Below, one piece after another: positions 33,376-40,752 of a stretch of 40,752 nucleotides of DNA. How positions within the stretch are numbered: position 1 is the stretch's first letter; each line of letters begins with the position of its first letter. Position numbers and translations under genes: made by a program. The notes beneath the pieces are model-generated. The model was not told where the DNA came from. It made no database searches and saw nothing but the letters and a program-made list of their open reading frames with translations. This stretch comes from Myxococcota bacterium (lineage in GTDB: Bacteria > Myxococcota_A > UBA796 > JAJRTE01): positions 1 through 40,752 of the forward strand of contig JAJRTE010000036.1 in assembly GCA_024278455.1 (NCBI GenBank), read 5' to 3'.

Positions 33376-35110
33376 CACAGCGCATCTCGTTTCCGCTGTC
33401 CTGTCCCTCCTGATCTTCTGGGTCTACGTGGCGACAGCGTGTCCCACCGTGCATTGGCTCGATGGTGGCGAACTGACAGCGGCGGCTTTTCATCTCGTGC
33501 CCGCACATGCCCCGGGAGAGCCGCTCTTCGTCTTGCTGGGAAAGCTTGTCACCCTGATACCTCTCGGTTCGATCGCCTTCCGGGTGAATCTCCTGTCCTC
33601 GTTTTCGGCGGCGGCGGCGGCCTACGTCGCCAACCTCGTCGTTCTCTCCTGGCTGGACCGGACTGTGCCTGTCCGCGCCCCCTGGCAGACCCCCGCCGTT
33701 GCGGCGCTGGTCGTCGGGGGGATATTCCTCGGCTACCCGGTGTGGATACAGAGCGTGAGGGCCGAAGTGTACACCCTTCACCTGCTACTCGCGTTGCTCG
33801 GCATCGCCACCGCCTGGAAGGCAGGTGAAGCCGGAGGTTTGGACCCACGTTGGACGGCGAGCAGTGCGCTGGTCTGGGGCCTCGCCCTCGCGGTCCATCC
33901 CTTGTTGGCAGCCCTGGCCTTCCTGCCCACGGCAGGGATCGCCCTTGGCCGTTCACCCCGGTGGCGACCTCGCACCTGGCTCGGTGCGGCCGCGGGAGGC
34001 ATCGCCGGATGGTCCACCTGCCTGCTGCTCCCGGTCCGCGCCCTCGCTCACCCCGGCTTCGGTTGGGGTGACGGCGGTTCGTTCGCGGGGTTCACCGACT
34101 TGATGTTGGCACGCTCCTTCCAGCGGAATTTCTCGCCGGCGACCCTGGAGCTGGTCACGCACAACCTGGCCGTGCTCGGACGCCTGGCGGTGGACCACGT
34201 CGGACCCACGGGGCTGGTGCTCGGGACAGCGGGCCTGGCATGGCTCCTGCTCGTCAAGAGACAGCTTCAGGGCCTGCTCGCCCTGATGGTGCTCCTGTTC
34301 ACACTGCTGTCCATCGTACCTCAAAACAAGGTCTACGGAGACAATCCGGACCTGCTGGGCTACCTGGCGCTGCCGCTCGCGGTGGTGTGGATGGCAGCAG
34401 GGGTGGCGACCTGTTCCGCGGCCGTCGCGCTGGGCAAACGTATCCCCCTGTGGACGGCACCCCTGGTCCTCCTCGTGGCCTGCCTCCCAGTCGTGGTCCT
34501 GAGCGTGCGCCCGAGCGACCGGAGCAACGACTTCGACGCTCGAGAACTGGGCCAGGCCGCGTTCGACCGGCTGGACCCGGGGGCGATCCTCGTGGTTTCC
34601 GGCAACGACACGACATTCCTGACACAGTACCTCCAGGAAGTGGAACAGGCCCGCCCGGATGTCCTCGTGCTTCCCAGGGCACTGGTGACCCACCCCTGGT
34701 TTCGCGCCCGGCTGCCCTATTCCGACCCTTGGCTGCACGCCGCCCTCGGTCCTGTTGCCACGTTCGCCTCCCTGGTGAAGCGCCCGGTGCGCGTCGAACT
34801 TCGCGAGCAGGACCTGGCTTCCGCGCAGCACCTGTGCCCCGTTCCAGCTCCAGGATGGGGATTCTTCGACATCGGTCCCTGTCCGGACCTCGGCAACCCG
34901 GACGGCCCCCGCCCCTTGGGTGGCCTGTTTCGCCCGGGGCGGCCGGACACCAGCACGCACGCCCTGCTCCTCGGCGCCAATGCGATCCTGTATCTCGGGG
35001 ACTACTATCGTGCCACGGGTCATGCCGACTGGGCGGACCGTTTGCTGGAGAAACTCGAGCAGACCGTTCCAGGACTGGCCGTTCCGGCCACCACGCCGTC
35101 CGAACCGTAG
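33356..35110 (+). CDS. DUF2723-family membrane protein, O-mannosyltransferase-like
   Basis: 584 residues if translation begins at the CTG at 33356, which has GAGGAG (33343-33348) seven bases upstream. No ATG, GTG or TTG lies at the right place: the first in-frame ATG (33230) would overlap the upstream gene by 146 bp, and the next GTG (33428) would cut the first helix. WLDGGELTAAAFHLVPAHAPGEPLFVLLGKL is the DUF2723 signature (acidic residues in the first periplasmic loop as in GT-C glycosyltransferases). Nine to eleven hydrophobic helices are followed by a soluble periplasmic-type domain from about residue 385. A lipid-linked sugar transferase for protein O-glycosylation is likely from the family, not proved. 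Confidence 0.8.
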   Translation: MSPTKRSTAHLVSAVLSLLIFWVYVATACPTVHWLDGGELTAAAFHLVPAHAPGEPLFVLLGKLVTLIPLGSIAFRVNLLSSFSAAAAAYVANLVVLSWLDRTVPVRAPWQTPAVAALVVGGIFLGYPVWIQSVRAEVYTLHLLLALLGIATAWKAGEAGGLDPRWTASSALVWGLALAVHPLLAALAFLPTAGIALGRSPRWRPRTWLGAAAGGIAGWSTCLLLPVRALAHPGFGWGDGGSFAGFTDLMLARSFQRNFSPATLELVTHNLAVLGRLAVDHVGPTGLVLGTAGLAWLLLVKRQLQGLLALMVLLFTLLSIVPQNKVYGDNPDLLGYLALPLAVVWMAAGVATCSAAVALGKRIPLWTAPLVLLVACLPVVVLSVRPSDRSNDFDARELGQAAFDRLDPGAILVVSGNDTTFLTQYLQEVEQARPDVLVLPRALVTHPWFRARLPYSDPWLHAALGPVATFASLVKRPVRVELREQDLASAQHLCPVPAPGWGFFDIGPCPDLGNPDGPRPLGGLFRPGRPDTSTHALLLGANAILYLGDYYRATGHADWADRLLEKLEQTVPGLAVPATTPSEP

Positions 35111-35149
35111 GCCCACACCCCGGCAAATACTGCCAGCGATGGCATTTCA

Positions 35150-35178
35150 TTGTGCTTTCTCGTCCATGCTGATATATA
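35150..35178 (+). promoter_or_regulatory. Putative sigma-70 promoter of the epimerase gene
   Basis: TTGTGC (35150-35155), 17-bp spacer, TATATA (35173-35178), in the AT-rich part of the 144-bp gap after the DUF2723 gene. The leader would be about 70 nt. Confidence 0.55.
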
Positions 35179-35254
35179 TGGATAAACGCACTGTCGCGCT
35201 CGGCATGCGTCGTGGCGGGCAGCGGCGCGCGAGACAGCCACTGCTGGGGTTATC

Positions 35255-36424
35255 ATGCACACGTTCGAGTCCGTCCTGGTTACCGGCGCGGCGGGATTCA
35301 TCGGTTCCAACCTTTCCGAGGCGCTGCTGGCGCGAGGCCACCGTGTCGTCGGACTCGACAACCTGTCCCGCGGCTCGCTCGCGAACCTGCGCGAAATCAT
35401 GGACCATGCCGCCTTCCGCTTTGTCGAAGGGGATGTGGAAGACCTGCGGGTGGTCTGGGACGCGGTGCGGGGTTGTTCTGTCGTCGTCCATCTTGCGGCG
35501 TACAAGATTCCGCGCTATGGCGGACGGATCGACACACTCCGAATCAACCAGTGTGGCAGTGCGAACGTTCTCGAGGCTGTCCGTGAAGTCGGTGCCCGGT
35601 TCGTCCTGGCGTCCACGTCGGACGTGTACGGGAACAGCCCCCATGTCCCGTTTCGGGAGGATGCGCCCCTGGTCCTTGGCACGAGCGCGTCCGCGCGCTG
35701 GAGCTACGCGGTGAGCAAGCTTTTCGACGAACACCTGGCTTTTGCGTACCACGAGGCGCACGGTGTCCGTTCGACCATCATCCGGATCTTCGGGTCCTAT
35801 GGTCCCAATCAGCACCTGAGTTGGTGGGGAGGCCCCCAGTCCGTGTTCATATCCGCCGTGCTTCGCGATGAGCCGGTCGACATTCATGGAGACGGCCTGC
35901 AGACGCGGAGTTTTTGCTACATCTCCGACCTGGTGCGTGGACTGGTTGCGGCAGTGGAGCGGGTTCCGGATGGGTGCGACGTCATCAACCTGGGGAACGA
36001 CCGGGAAATCACCATCCTGGAGTTGGCCCGGATGGTCAAGCGGCTGTCCGGGACTCCGGGTGAGCTGAAGCTCAGGATGGTGCCCTACACGGCTTTCAAG
36101 GGCAAGTACGAGGATGTGAGAAGGCGTGTTCCCGATCTGGCCAAGGCGGCCTCACTCCTGGGATACCACCCCGTGGTCTCCCTCGAGGAGGGGCTGCGGA
36201 GAACGATAGCGTGGCAAAGGGAGCGCATGACCACGGAAGGGGCGAGGAGCTTCTTCCCATCAGAGCGGCTGCTGGATCCCCCAGGCCAACCCCCCGAGAC
36301 ACGCGACCAGCGGAACCCACCGCCTCCAGCCGTGCAACGCCGCCAGGCTGGCCGTCGTAGCAACGGCCACGAGGTACATGGGGGGCACGAAGTAGTGGGA
36401 CGGGAAGTGGTCGATGAGGCATAG
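35255..36424 (+). CDS. NAD-dependent sugar epimerase/dehydratase (extended SDR)
   Basis: 389 residues. The Rossmann signature VTGAAGFIGSNL binds NAD. LDNLSRGSL, VVHLAAYKIPRY and the catalytic ASTSDVYGNSPH and YAVSKLFDE (Tyr-x3-Lys) place it among extended short-chain dehydrogenases acting on nucleotide sugars, close to UDP-glucose 4-epimerases and dehydratases. The RSFCYISDLVRGLVAAVE and NLGNDREITILELA segments are typical of the sugar-binding half. The family would end near IAWQRERM (about residue 329). The last 55 codons run antisense through the convergent membrane-protein gene and are Pro/Arg-rich, so they may be a non-conserved tail. It probably makes a sugar for surface glycan. Confidence 0.85.
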   Translation: MHTFESVLVTGAAGFIGSNLSEALLARGHRVVGLDNLSRGSLANLREIMDHAAFRFVEGDVEDLRVVWDAVRGCSVVVHLAAYKIPRYGGRIDTLRINQCGSANVLEAVREVGARFVLASTSDVYGNSPHVPFREDAPLVLGTSASARWSYAVSKLFDEHLAFAYHEAHGVRSTIIRIFGSYGPNQHLSWWGGPQSVFISAVLRDEPVDIHGDGLQTRSFCYISDLVRGLVAAVERVPDGCDVINLGNDREITILELARMVKRLSGTPGELKLRMVPYTAFKGKYEDVRRRVPDLAKAASLLGYHPVVSLEEGLRRTIAWQRERMTTEGARSFFPSERLLDPPGQPPETRDQRNPPPPAVQRRQAGRRSNGHEVHGGHEVVGREVVDEA

Positions 36425-38206
36425 CAGGGCCGTGTAGCCAATCGTCAGCGTGGCCGCAAGTTGCGCGGTCTTCCCCTTGAGGAAGAGCCAGAGGACTGGC
36501 ATGAACCCGGTCACCTTCAACAACGTCCAGTAGAATTCGGGGGGCCTGCCCAGCATCTCGACGATATCGTAGTTGCCGTGAAAGTGTTCCGGAAAGGTCT
36601 CGAAGTAGAGGACATCGACCCATTCCCTTGCCGTCCCGGTGGCAAGCGCGGCGACAAGAAATGCCAGCGCGACCGCGCCCATCCCGATGGCCCAGCCAGC
36701 GAGGTTTTCGAGCATGCGGCGCCGGCGGGCCTTCCAGAGCCAGGCGGCGAAGCCCGACATGAGCAGCACGAGTCCGCTGCCGGAGTAGCGCAGCAGGGTG
36801 GTTGCAACCCCGGCGGCGGCGAACATGGCCCGCCGCCGCCCCTGAACCAGGGCATAGAGACAGGCCAACATGGCGAGCGCATAGAGGTTGTCCGGAAAGT
36901 TCGTGGATCCCGGCTCGATCATGATGTGGGCATGGGAAACCCCTGTCAAGAGCAGCGGAATCATGAGCAGGGGGTGCGTATCCGGCCGTTCGAGCAGGAC
37001 CACCGCCCAGGCGAGGAAGACCGACAGCCCGACGACGAGGAAGAAGAAAAGGTTGATGGCCCATAGCCCCTTGCCGACATACACATCGACGCTGGAATAG
37101 ACGTAGCTCCACAGCGGTGGCTGGTTCCGGGTGGTCCACCGGTCTTCCAGGAGTTCTCTCCCCCAGGCCACGTTTTCCGCGATGTTGAGGATCTGGTAGT
37201 AGTGGGTCGGGGTCCAGCCACCCAGTGAGGCCGTGGCATAGAGAACTTCTGCCGGGCACCCGGTCAGATCGACGACCGTTCCGCTCTGGCCAGTCTCCAG
37301 AACGGGCCGCAGGACGCAGCGTCTCGAGGACCTGACCGGCACGCGGAGGGCGACGCCGTCGATACCGTTGTCCAGGTAGCGCAGTACCGGTCCCTCCTCC
37401 TCCATTTCTGCCGGGGAACGTTCCACGCGGGCAACGCCGTGCACGTCCTCGCAATCCACGACCAGGCTGCTCCCCACCGGCCCCTGCCAGAGAAAGCGCA
37501 GCGTGGTCTCCCGGTACCCCGGCGCGCGCAGCACGAGCGATTCCGGCCCGGACATGCCGGTGATGCGCATCAACGCATATTCGAAGGCCCGAACCTGTTC
37601 CCATCTCGAGGAGCGTTCCACGGTGACACCGCCAGCCTCCTTCGCGGCGGTCTCGATGTCCTCGGGCAACCCCTCCTCGTAGAAGTAGTCGCCCAGGCCG
37701 CGCATCACGAACGGCACGTTCGTGCCGGCGAGGAACACCACGAGCAGGGCGGAAAGGGCCACAGCGGTCCATTCACCTCGAGTCGGGGGGCGCACCGACA
37801 CCGGCAAGGGCAGGCTCCGGCAGAACAGCCAGGCCGCAAACACCTCGAGCCCTCCACACACGATCAGGGCTCCCGCGCTTGGAGCCATACCGATGCCTTT
37901 CAGAATGGACAGGTTGAGGACGTGCGCCGCGGCGCTGTAGCCCAGGGACTCGAGCGTCAGGTCGGTGATCGTCTTTTCCGTTCTCCACGGAATGCACAGG
38001 GCAAGCAGCAGGCCGGGAAACGACACGACGAGGATCAGCCCGAGAGCCGCCCGAACCCGTCCCGCCGGATCGGCTGGGACCGTCAGATCGAGCACGGCCA
38101 GGGGGGGGTGGAAAAGCGTGCCCGAGACCCCGGAAGCGGTCACGTAGGTCGCGACCGATAGCACGGCCGACAAGAGCAGCCAGCGGCGGATCGAGTCGCT
38201 GCTCAT
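36260..38206 (-). CDS. Polytopic membrane protein with a large periplasmic insert, function unknown
   Basis: 648 residues from the ATG at 38206, which overlaps the cupin stop (ATGA); an 82-codon upstream extension runs antisense to nothing real and is rejected. Four hydrophobic segments lie before residue 180. Then about 170 soluble residues (EEGLPEDIETAAKEAGG..., a possible beta-sandwich with several Cys and Trp) precede eight or so further helices and a short C-terminus. GT-C type glycosyltransferases share such a layout, but I find no firm motif. Context with a WxcM-like cupin and an epimerase suggests glycan assembly or transfer. Its 3' end overlaps the epimerase gene by 165 bp, tail to tail. 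Confidence 0.65.
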   Translation of the reverse strand: MSSDSIRRWLLLSAVLSVATYVTASGVSGTLFHPPLAVLDLTVPADPAGRVRAALGLILVVSFPGLLLALCIPWRTEKTITDLTLESLGYSAAAHVLNLSILKGIGMAPSAGALIVCGGLEVFAAWLFCRSLPLPVSVRPPTRGEWTAVALSALLVVFLAGTNVPFVMRGLGDYFYEEGLPEDIETAAKEAGGVTVERSSRWEQVRAFEYALMRITGMSGPESLVLRAPGYRETTLRFLWQGPVGSSLVVDCEDVHGVARVERSPAEMEEEGPVLRYLDNGIDGVALRVPVRSSRRCVLRPVLETGQSGTVVDLTGCPAEVLYATASLGGWTPTHYYQILNIAENVAWGRELLEDRWTTRNQPPLWSYVYSSVDVYVGKGLWAINLFFFLVVGLSVFLAWAVVLLERPDTHPLLMIPLLLTGVSHAHIMIEPGSTNFPDNLYALAMLACLYALVQGRRRAMFAAAGVATTLLRYSGSGLVLLMSGFAAWLWKARRRRMLENLAGWAIGMGAVALAFLVAALATGTAREWVDVLYFETFPEHFHGNYDIVEMLGRPPEFYWTLLKVTGFMPVLWLFLKGKTAQLAATLTIGYTALLCLIDHFPSHYFVPPMYLVAVATTASLAALHGWRRWVPLVACLGGLAWGIQQPL

Positions 38207-38637
38207 GGGCCTGCTCGCTCCCGTTCCGGCATGGAGACGCGGTAGGCAACGACGTCGCGCGGATCGTAGGGGTGCGTGGCCACGGCGACGACCCACAAGG
38301 GGCCGGCAGGGTCGGCCTCGAGGGCGTGTGCCACCCCTGGAGGCACTTCCACGGTCACCGGCGCGTCCCCCGAGACGACGATGGTCCTTTGCTGTCCCGT
38401 GCCGGGATCCTCGAGGAGAATGCGCCCGGAGCCGCGTATCGGCGTGAACCACTCACGGCAACTCCGGTGGTAGTGGTGTCCCCGAACCGCCCCGGGGCGG
38501 GCTTCGACCACGTAGGCTTCTGCAAAGCCACCGCCGGCCCTGCCTTCAGGCCCTGCCGCCACCTTCAGCAGCCAGCCTCTCGAATCACCGTCTCGGCGGC
38601 GGGGAAGGACTCGAAGGTCGCTCAACACATCATCCAT
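38203..38637 (-). CDS. Cupin protein, WxcM/FdtA-like
   Basis: 144 residues. A single double-stranded beta-helix domain is seen: GHHYHRSCREWFTPIRGSGRILLEDP, then a strand pair and VEVPPGVAHALEADPAGPLWVVAVATHPYDPRD. The HYH..EWF and PPGVAHAL motifs fit the WxcM-like/FdtA sugar-nucleotide 3,4-ketoisomerase family, in which the protein acts on dTDP-4-keto-6-deoxy sugars. The catalytic His is inferred from family memory. It overlaps the downstream membrane-protein gene by four bases, so both are translated together. A general metal-binding cupin role is the alternative. Confidence 0.7.
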   Translation of the reverse strand: MDDVLSDLRVLPRRRDGDSRGWLLKVAAGPEGRAGGGFAEAYVVEARPGAVRGHHYHRSCREWFTPIRGSGRILLEDPGTGQQRTIVVSGDAPVTVEVPPGVAHALEADPAGPLWVVAVATHPYDPRDVVAYRVSMPERERAGP

Positions 38638-38753
38638 GGCGGGCCATCCCCTGTCGCGATCACTTGCACCTACTACCAGGTCCCTTCACGGAGGGCTTTG
38701 CGTCATGCCGCGCTGCACAGCGCTCCTGCCATCGCGGCCGGGTGGCCGGCCTG

Positions 38754-40364
38754 TCAGCGTGCAGGTTCCCGTCGAACCTGTGGATGAAGCAAGGATTCTA
38801 CCTCGTCTTCGGGTACTGCACGCGACGTTTCCGTCCCCACCCCCGGTCCCGGTGGCCGCTGCGCGGGATCTCCCTCCATGTGGACGAAGTAGGACTCACA
38901 TGCCTCATCCAGCAGTTCCCGGCTCATCTCCGGTTCACAGTTGAGAAAACGGGCCTGGTCGACCACCAGTTGCAGGATGTCCCGAGGATGGCACCCTCGC
39001 AACGCTCGTCCGCTCCGGCGGTAGTACTTGTCCAGGATGTAGTCGACCATCGTCGGATCGTACCGGACGTGCTGCGCTTCCGCTTCCCGGCGGAAAATGG
39101 TGCGGTAGATGGGTTCCGTCGGATCCTTGACCTCGAGCTTGTACCGAATCCGGCGAAGAAACGCCTCGTCGACCAGGCGCGCGGGATCGATGTTGGTCGA
39201 GAAGATGATCAACAGGTCGAAGGGCACTTCGAATTTCTTGCCAGTGCGTATGGTCAGGTAGTCTACCTTTTTCTCGAGAGGCACGATCCATCGGTTGAGC
39301 AGATCCGTGGGGTGCGCTTTCTGGCGCCCGAAGTCGTCGATGAGCAGCATGCCCCCGCACGCCTTGACCTGGAACGGGGCTTCGTAGTAGCGCCCTTCGT
39401 TGTAGGTGAGGTCCAGGTTCTCGAGCGTCAGTTCGCCGCCCACGACGACTCGAGGACGATAGGAAAGCACCCATCGCGCGTCGTAGTCCTCGATGTAGAC
39501 GACCGTGCCCGCCTTTCCCTCGGTGTCCTCATCACCGAAAAAGGTCAGCGTCGGCATGGCGTACTCGAGAGTCGCACCCTCCTCGAAGCCCTCGAGTTCG
39601 CGCAGGCCGGGCAATTCCTCCCGACTTTCGGCCCCATCCCGGTCGCCCTCGCCAGCTTCCCCGTCGAATTCGCCCAGCATGGCAGGGAGAGGCTCGAGCG
39701 CTCGATGGACAAGGGGATCGTAGACCTTGATGATTTGGGAATCCACTTCCACCGCGTAGGGAATAAACACCTCCCCCTGCAAGATGTTGGCGATCCGTTC
39801 GGCGATGCTGGTCTTGCCGTTCCCCGGCGGTCCGTACAGGAACATGGACCGGACCGAGTTGACTGCCGGACCGAGCCGTTCCATGAAATGCTCCTCGAGA
39901 ACGAGATCCTGGAATGCACGCTCCAGGTCCGCCTTTCCGACTCGAGGCGTCTCCCGACTTTGCTTGCGTACCACCGAGGCATACAGCTCGAGCGACACCG
40001 GTGCCGGTCCGACGTAGGTGCAACGCTCGAACGCCTCCCGTGCCCGCTCCCGGCCCCTCCTGGTGAGCAGATAGTCGAAGTAGGGGCGCCCGAATCCCGG
40101 CCCGCCCGAAAACTCGGCCAACTTGTCATGCAACAGGACATCAACGATCTTGTCCACGACGCCGGTATAGGGCAAGTGCAGGGAACGGGAAAGATCCAAG
40201 GCCGATATCTGCCCGGACACGAACAGTCGTCGCAGCACCAGGTCCTGCAAGAGCGGGAAGGGCAGGCCGGTTTCCTCCACGCTTTGAGGTGCCCGCGGCA
40301 GGTACTCGGCGATCTTCGGTGAATGCAAGCGAAATCGCTGCGGCTCAGGGACAGGTTGCTGCAT
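38754..40364 (-). CDS. AAA-type ATPase with N-terminal winged-helix-like domain
   Basis: 536 residues from the ATG at 40364 (GGAGG seven bases upstream). Residues 20-130 look like a winged-helix domain (LQDLVLRRLFVSGQISALDLSRSLHLP, then LLTRRGRERAREAFE). The ATPase core has Walker A FLYGPPGNGKTSIAERI near 178, Walker B GGMLLIDDFG near 340 and FSTNIDPARLVDEAFLRRIRYKLEV (sensor 1 and arginine finger region). An acidic, Glu/Gly-rich insert (about 245-285, GEFDGEAGEGDRDGAE) sits between Walker A and B. The C-terminal lid ends in an acidic tail. This family is widespread in deltaproteobacteria without an agreed function. It precedes the cupin gene by 116 bp. Confidence 0.78.
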   Translation of the reverse strand: MQQPVPEPQRFRLHSPKIAEYLPRAPQSVEETGLPFPLLQDLVLRRLFVSGQISALDLSRSLHLPYTGVVDKIVDVLLHDKLAEFSGGPGFGRPYFDYLLTRRGRERAREAFERCTYVGPAPVSLELYASVVRKQSRETPRVGKADLERAFQDLVLEEHFMERLGPAVNSVRSMFLYGPPGNGKTSIAERIANILQGEVFIPYAVEVDSQIIKVYDPLVHRALEPLPAMLGEFDGEAGEGDRDGAESREELPGLRELEGFEEGATLEYAMPTLTFFGDEDTEGKAGTVVYIEDYDARWVLSYRPRVVVGGELTLENLDLTYNEGRYYEAPFQVKACGGMLLIDDFGRQKAHPTDLLNRWIVPLEKKVDYLTIRTGKKFEVPFDLLIIFSTNIDPARLVDEAFLRRIRYKLEVKDPTEPIYRTIFRREAEAQHVRYDPTMVDYILDKYYRRSGRALRGCHPRDILQLVVDQARFLNCEPEMSRELLDEACESYFVHMEGDPAQRPPGPGVGTETSRAVPEDEVESLLHPQVRREPAR

Positions 40365-40417
40365 GAAACCTCCGGCTACGCACCGAACACCGCGATCCAC
40401 AAGGAGCATGACCTGCC

Positions 40418-40752
40418 CTAACCGGCTCGAGCCCCTTCCCGGATCCTCCTGAAGGACAGCACCTGGTTCAGCGTCATCATGTCGGTGAGGTTCGTGGCGC
40501 TGAAACGTCCCTGCATGAACGCCGCTTCGGCCTTCACCTTTCCGGTGAACACGCCCACAATCGTCTCCGCGTCGGTGCGCACGGTGCAGGTCGGCGTCCC
40601 TTCCTTGCCCGGCACCACGCGAAGTGCACCGTCCTCGAGCACCAGGGACCGGGGTGGGGCGTCCTTGAGTGCGAAGAAGATGTTGAAGGCCTTGCCAGCC
40701 GCCTTCTCCGGTACCAGTGCCAGCGGAAGCTGCTCGAACACCTGGGCCACCG
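40418..40752 (-). CDS. SCP2-like sterol-carrier domain protein, partial at the window edge
   Basis: At least 110 residues. The frame is open to the end of the window, so the true start may lie outside; a GTG at 40750 is the only start seen. KAAGKAFNIFFALKDAPPRSLVLEDGALRVVPGKEGTPTCTVRTDAETIVGVFTGKV and AAFMQGRFSATNLTDMM follow the SCP2 fold (strand, helix, hydrophobic tunnel). SCP2 domains bind lipids or acyl groups. It ends 53 bp before the AAA ATPase gene on the same strand and may be cotranscribed with it. Confidence 0.75.
   Translation of the reverse strand, partial: VAQVFEQLPLALVPEKAAGKAFNIFFALKDAPPRSLVLEDGALRVVPGKEGTPTCTVRTDAETIVGVFTGKVKAEAAFMQGRFSATNLTDMMTLNQVLSFRRIREGARAG

Larger units (their letters stand above)
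480..40640. repeat. Dispersed palindromic hexamer CTCGAG, about 115 copies
   Basis: CTCGAG recurs throughout coding and non-coding DNA in all three codon phases (Leu-Glu, xCT-CGA-Gxx, xxC-TCG-AGx), so protein sequence does not explain it. It accounts for much of the CGA arginine usage. Copies are frequent at 5.7-24.7 kb and 31-40 kb, sparse in 1.2-2.6 kb and absent from pilB. Counting was by eye. Confidence 0.85.

Noticed and set aside
1..40752. CRISPR arrays
   Set aside because: No direct repeats of 24-40 bp with regular unique spacers are present; the tandem repeats found are in-frame coding repeats of 18 or 27 bp.
1..40752. Selenoprotein genes with in-frame TGA
   Set aside because: The proteins assigned here are complete without read-through, and no TGA was seen interrupting a family domain.

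Overview
The window is a GC-rich (about two-thirds G+C by eye) bacterial chromosome segment. Its gene content points to a deltaproteobacterium in the broad sense, such as Myxococcota or a relative. Supporting signs are a pilB-pilC-pilS-pilR-pilA cluster with a sigma-54 pilin promoter, a lipoprotein with MopE-type metal-binding repeats, a B12-binding radical SAM protein, an HD-GYP-like protein and a selenocysteine tRNA. The assignment is an inference; no rRNA or other phylogenetic marker is present. The palindrome CTCGAG occurs about 115 times by eye, where roughly 15 would be expected.

Layout. 1-0.5 kb: decayed IS66-type transposase and a probable element end. 0.5-1.8 kb: a pyrB-like carbamoyltransferase (minus) and tRNA-Sec (plus). 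1.9-5.6 kb: an accessory patch beside the tRNA with an orphan antitoxin-like gene, an RHH/ParE toxin-antitoxin pair, a large MopE-repeat lipoprotein and a truncated Rpn-like gene. 5.9-8.5 kb: a secreted ComEC-type metallo-beta-lactamase-fold protein and an M29 aminopeptidase. 8.6-13.1 kb (minus): larE, then two coupled genes of unknown role (HEAT-like and HD-GYP-like). 13.3-14.0 kb: an rRNA pseudouridine synthase. 14.1-17.7 kb (minus): mgtE and a B12-binding radical SAM gene. 17.8-20.1 kb: an AmpG-like transporter and a lipoate-ligase-like gene.

20.1-24.9 kb is the least explained region: one promoter, a long leader, then three overlapping genes. The first is a GT4 glycosyltransferase fused in frame to a radical SAM/SPASM enzyme; the next two are further radical SAM proteins. 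This looks like an undescribed modification pathway, but substrate and product cannot be read from the sequence.

25.1-32.3 kb is the type IV pilus cluster: extension ATPase PilB, platform PilC, sensor PilS, sigma-54 activator PilR and pilin PilA. It has a near-consensus -24/-12 promoter, an upstream palindrome and a strong terminator. The retraction ATPase pilT, usually between pilB and pilC in this group, is absent. 32.4-38.6 kb holds surface-glycan-type genes: a membrane-anchored TPR-like protein, a DUF2723 membrane glycosyltransferase-like protein, an NAD-dependent epimerase, a polytopic membrane protein and a WxcM-like cupin. The window ends with a winged-helix/AAA ATPase and the edge of an SCP2-like gene.
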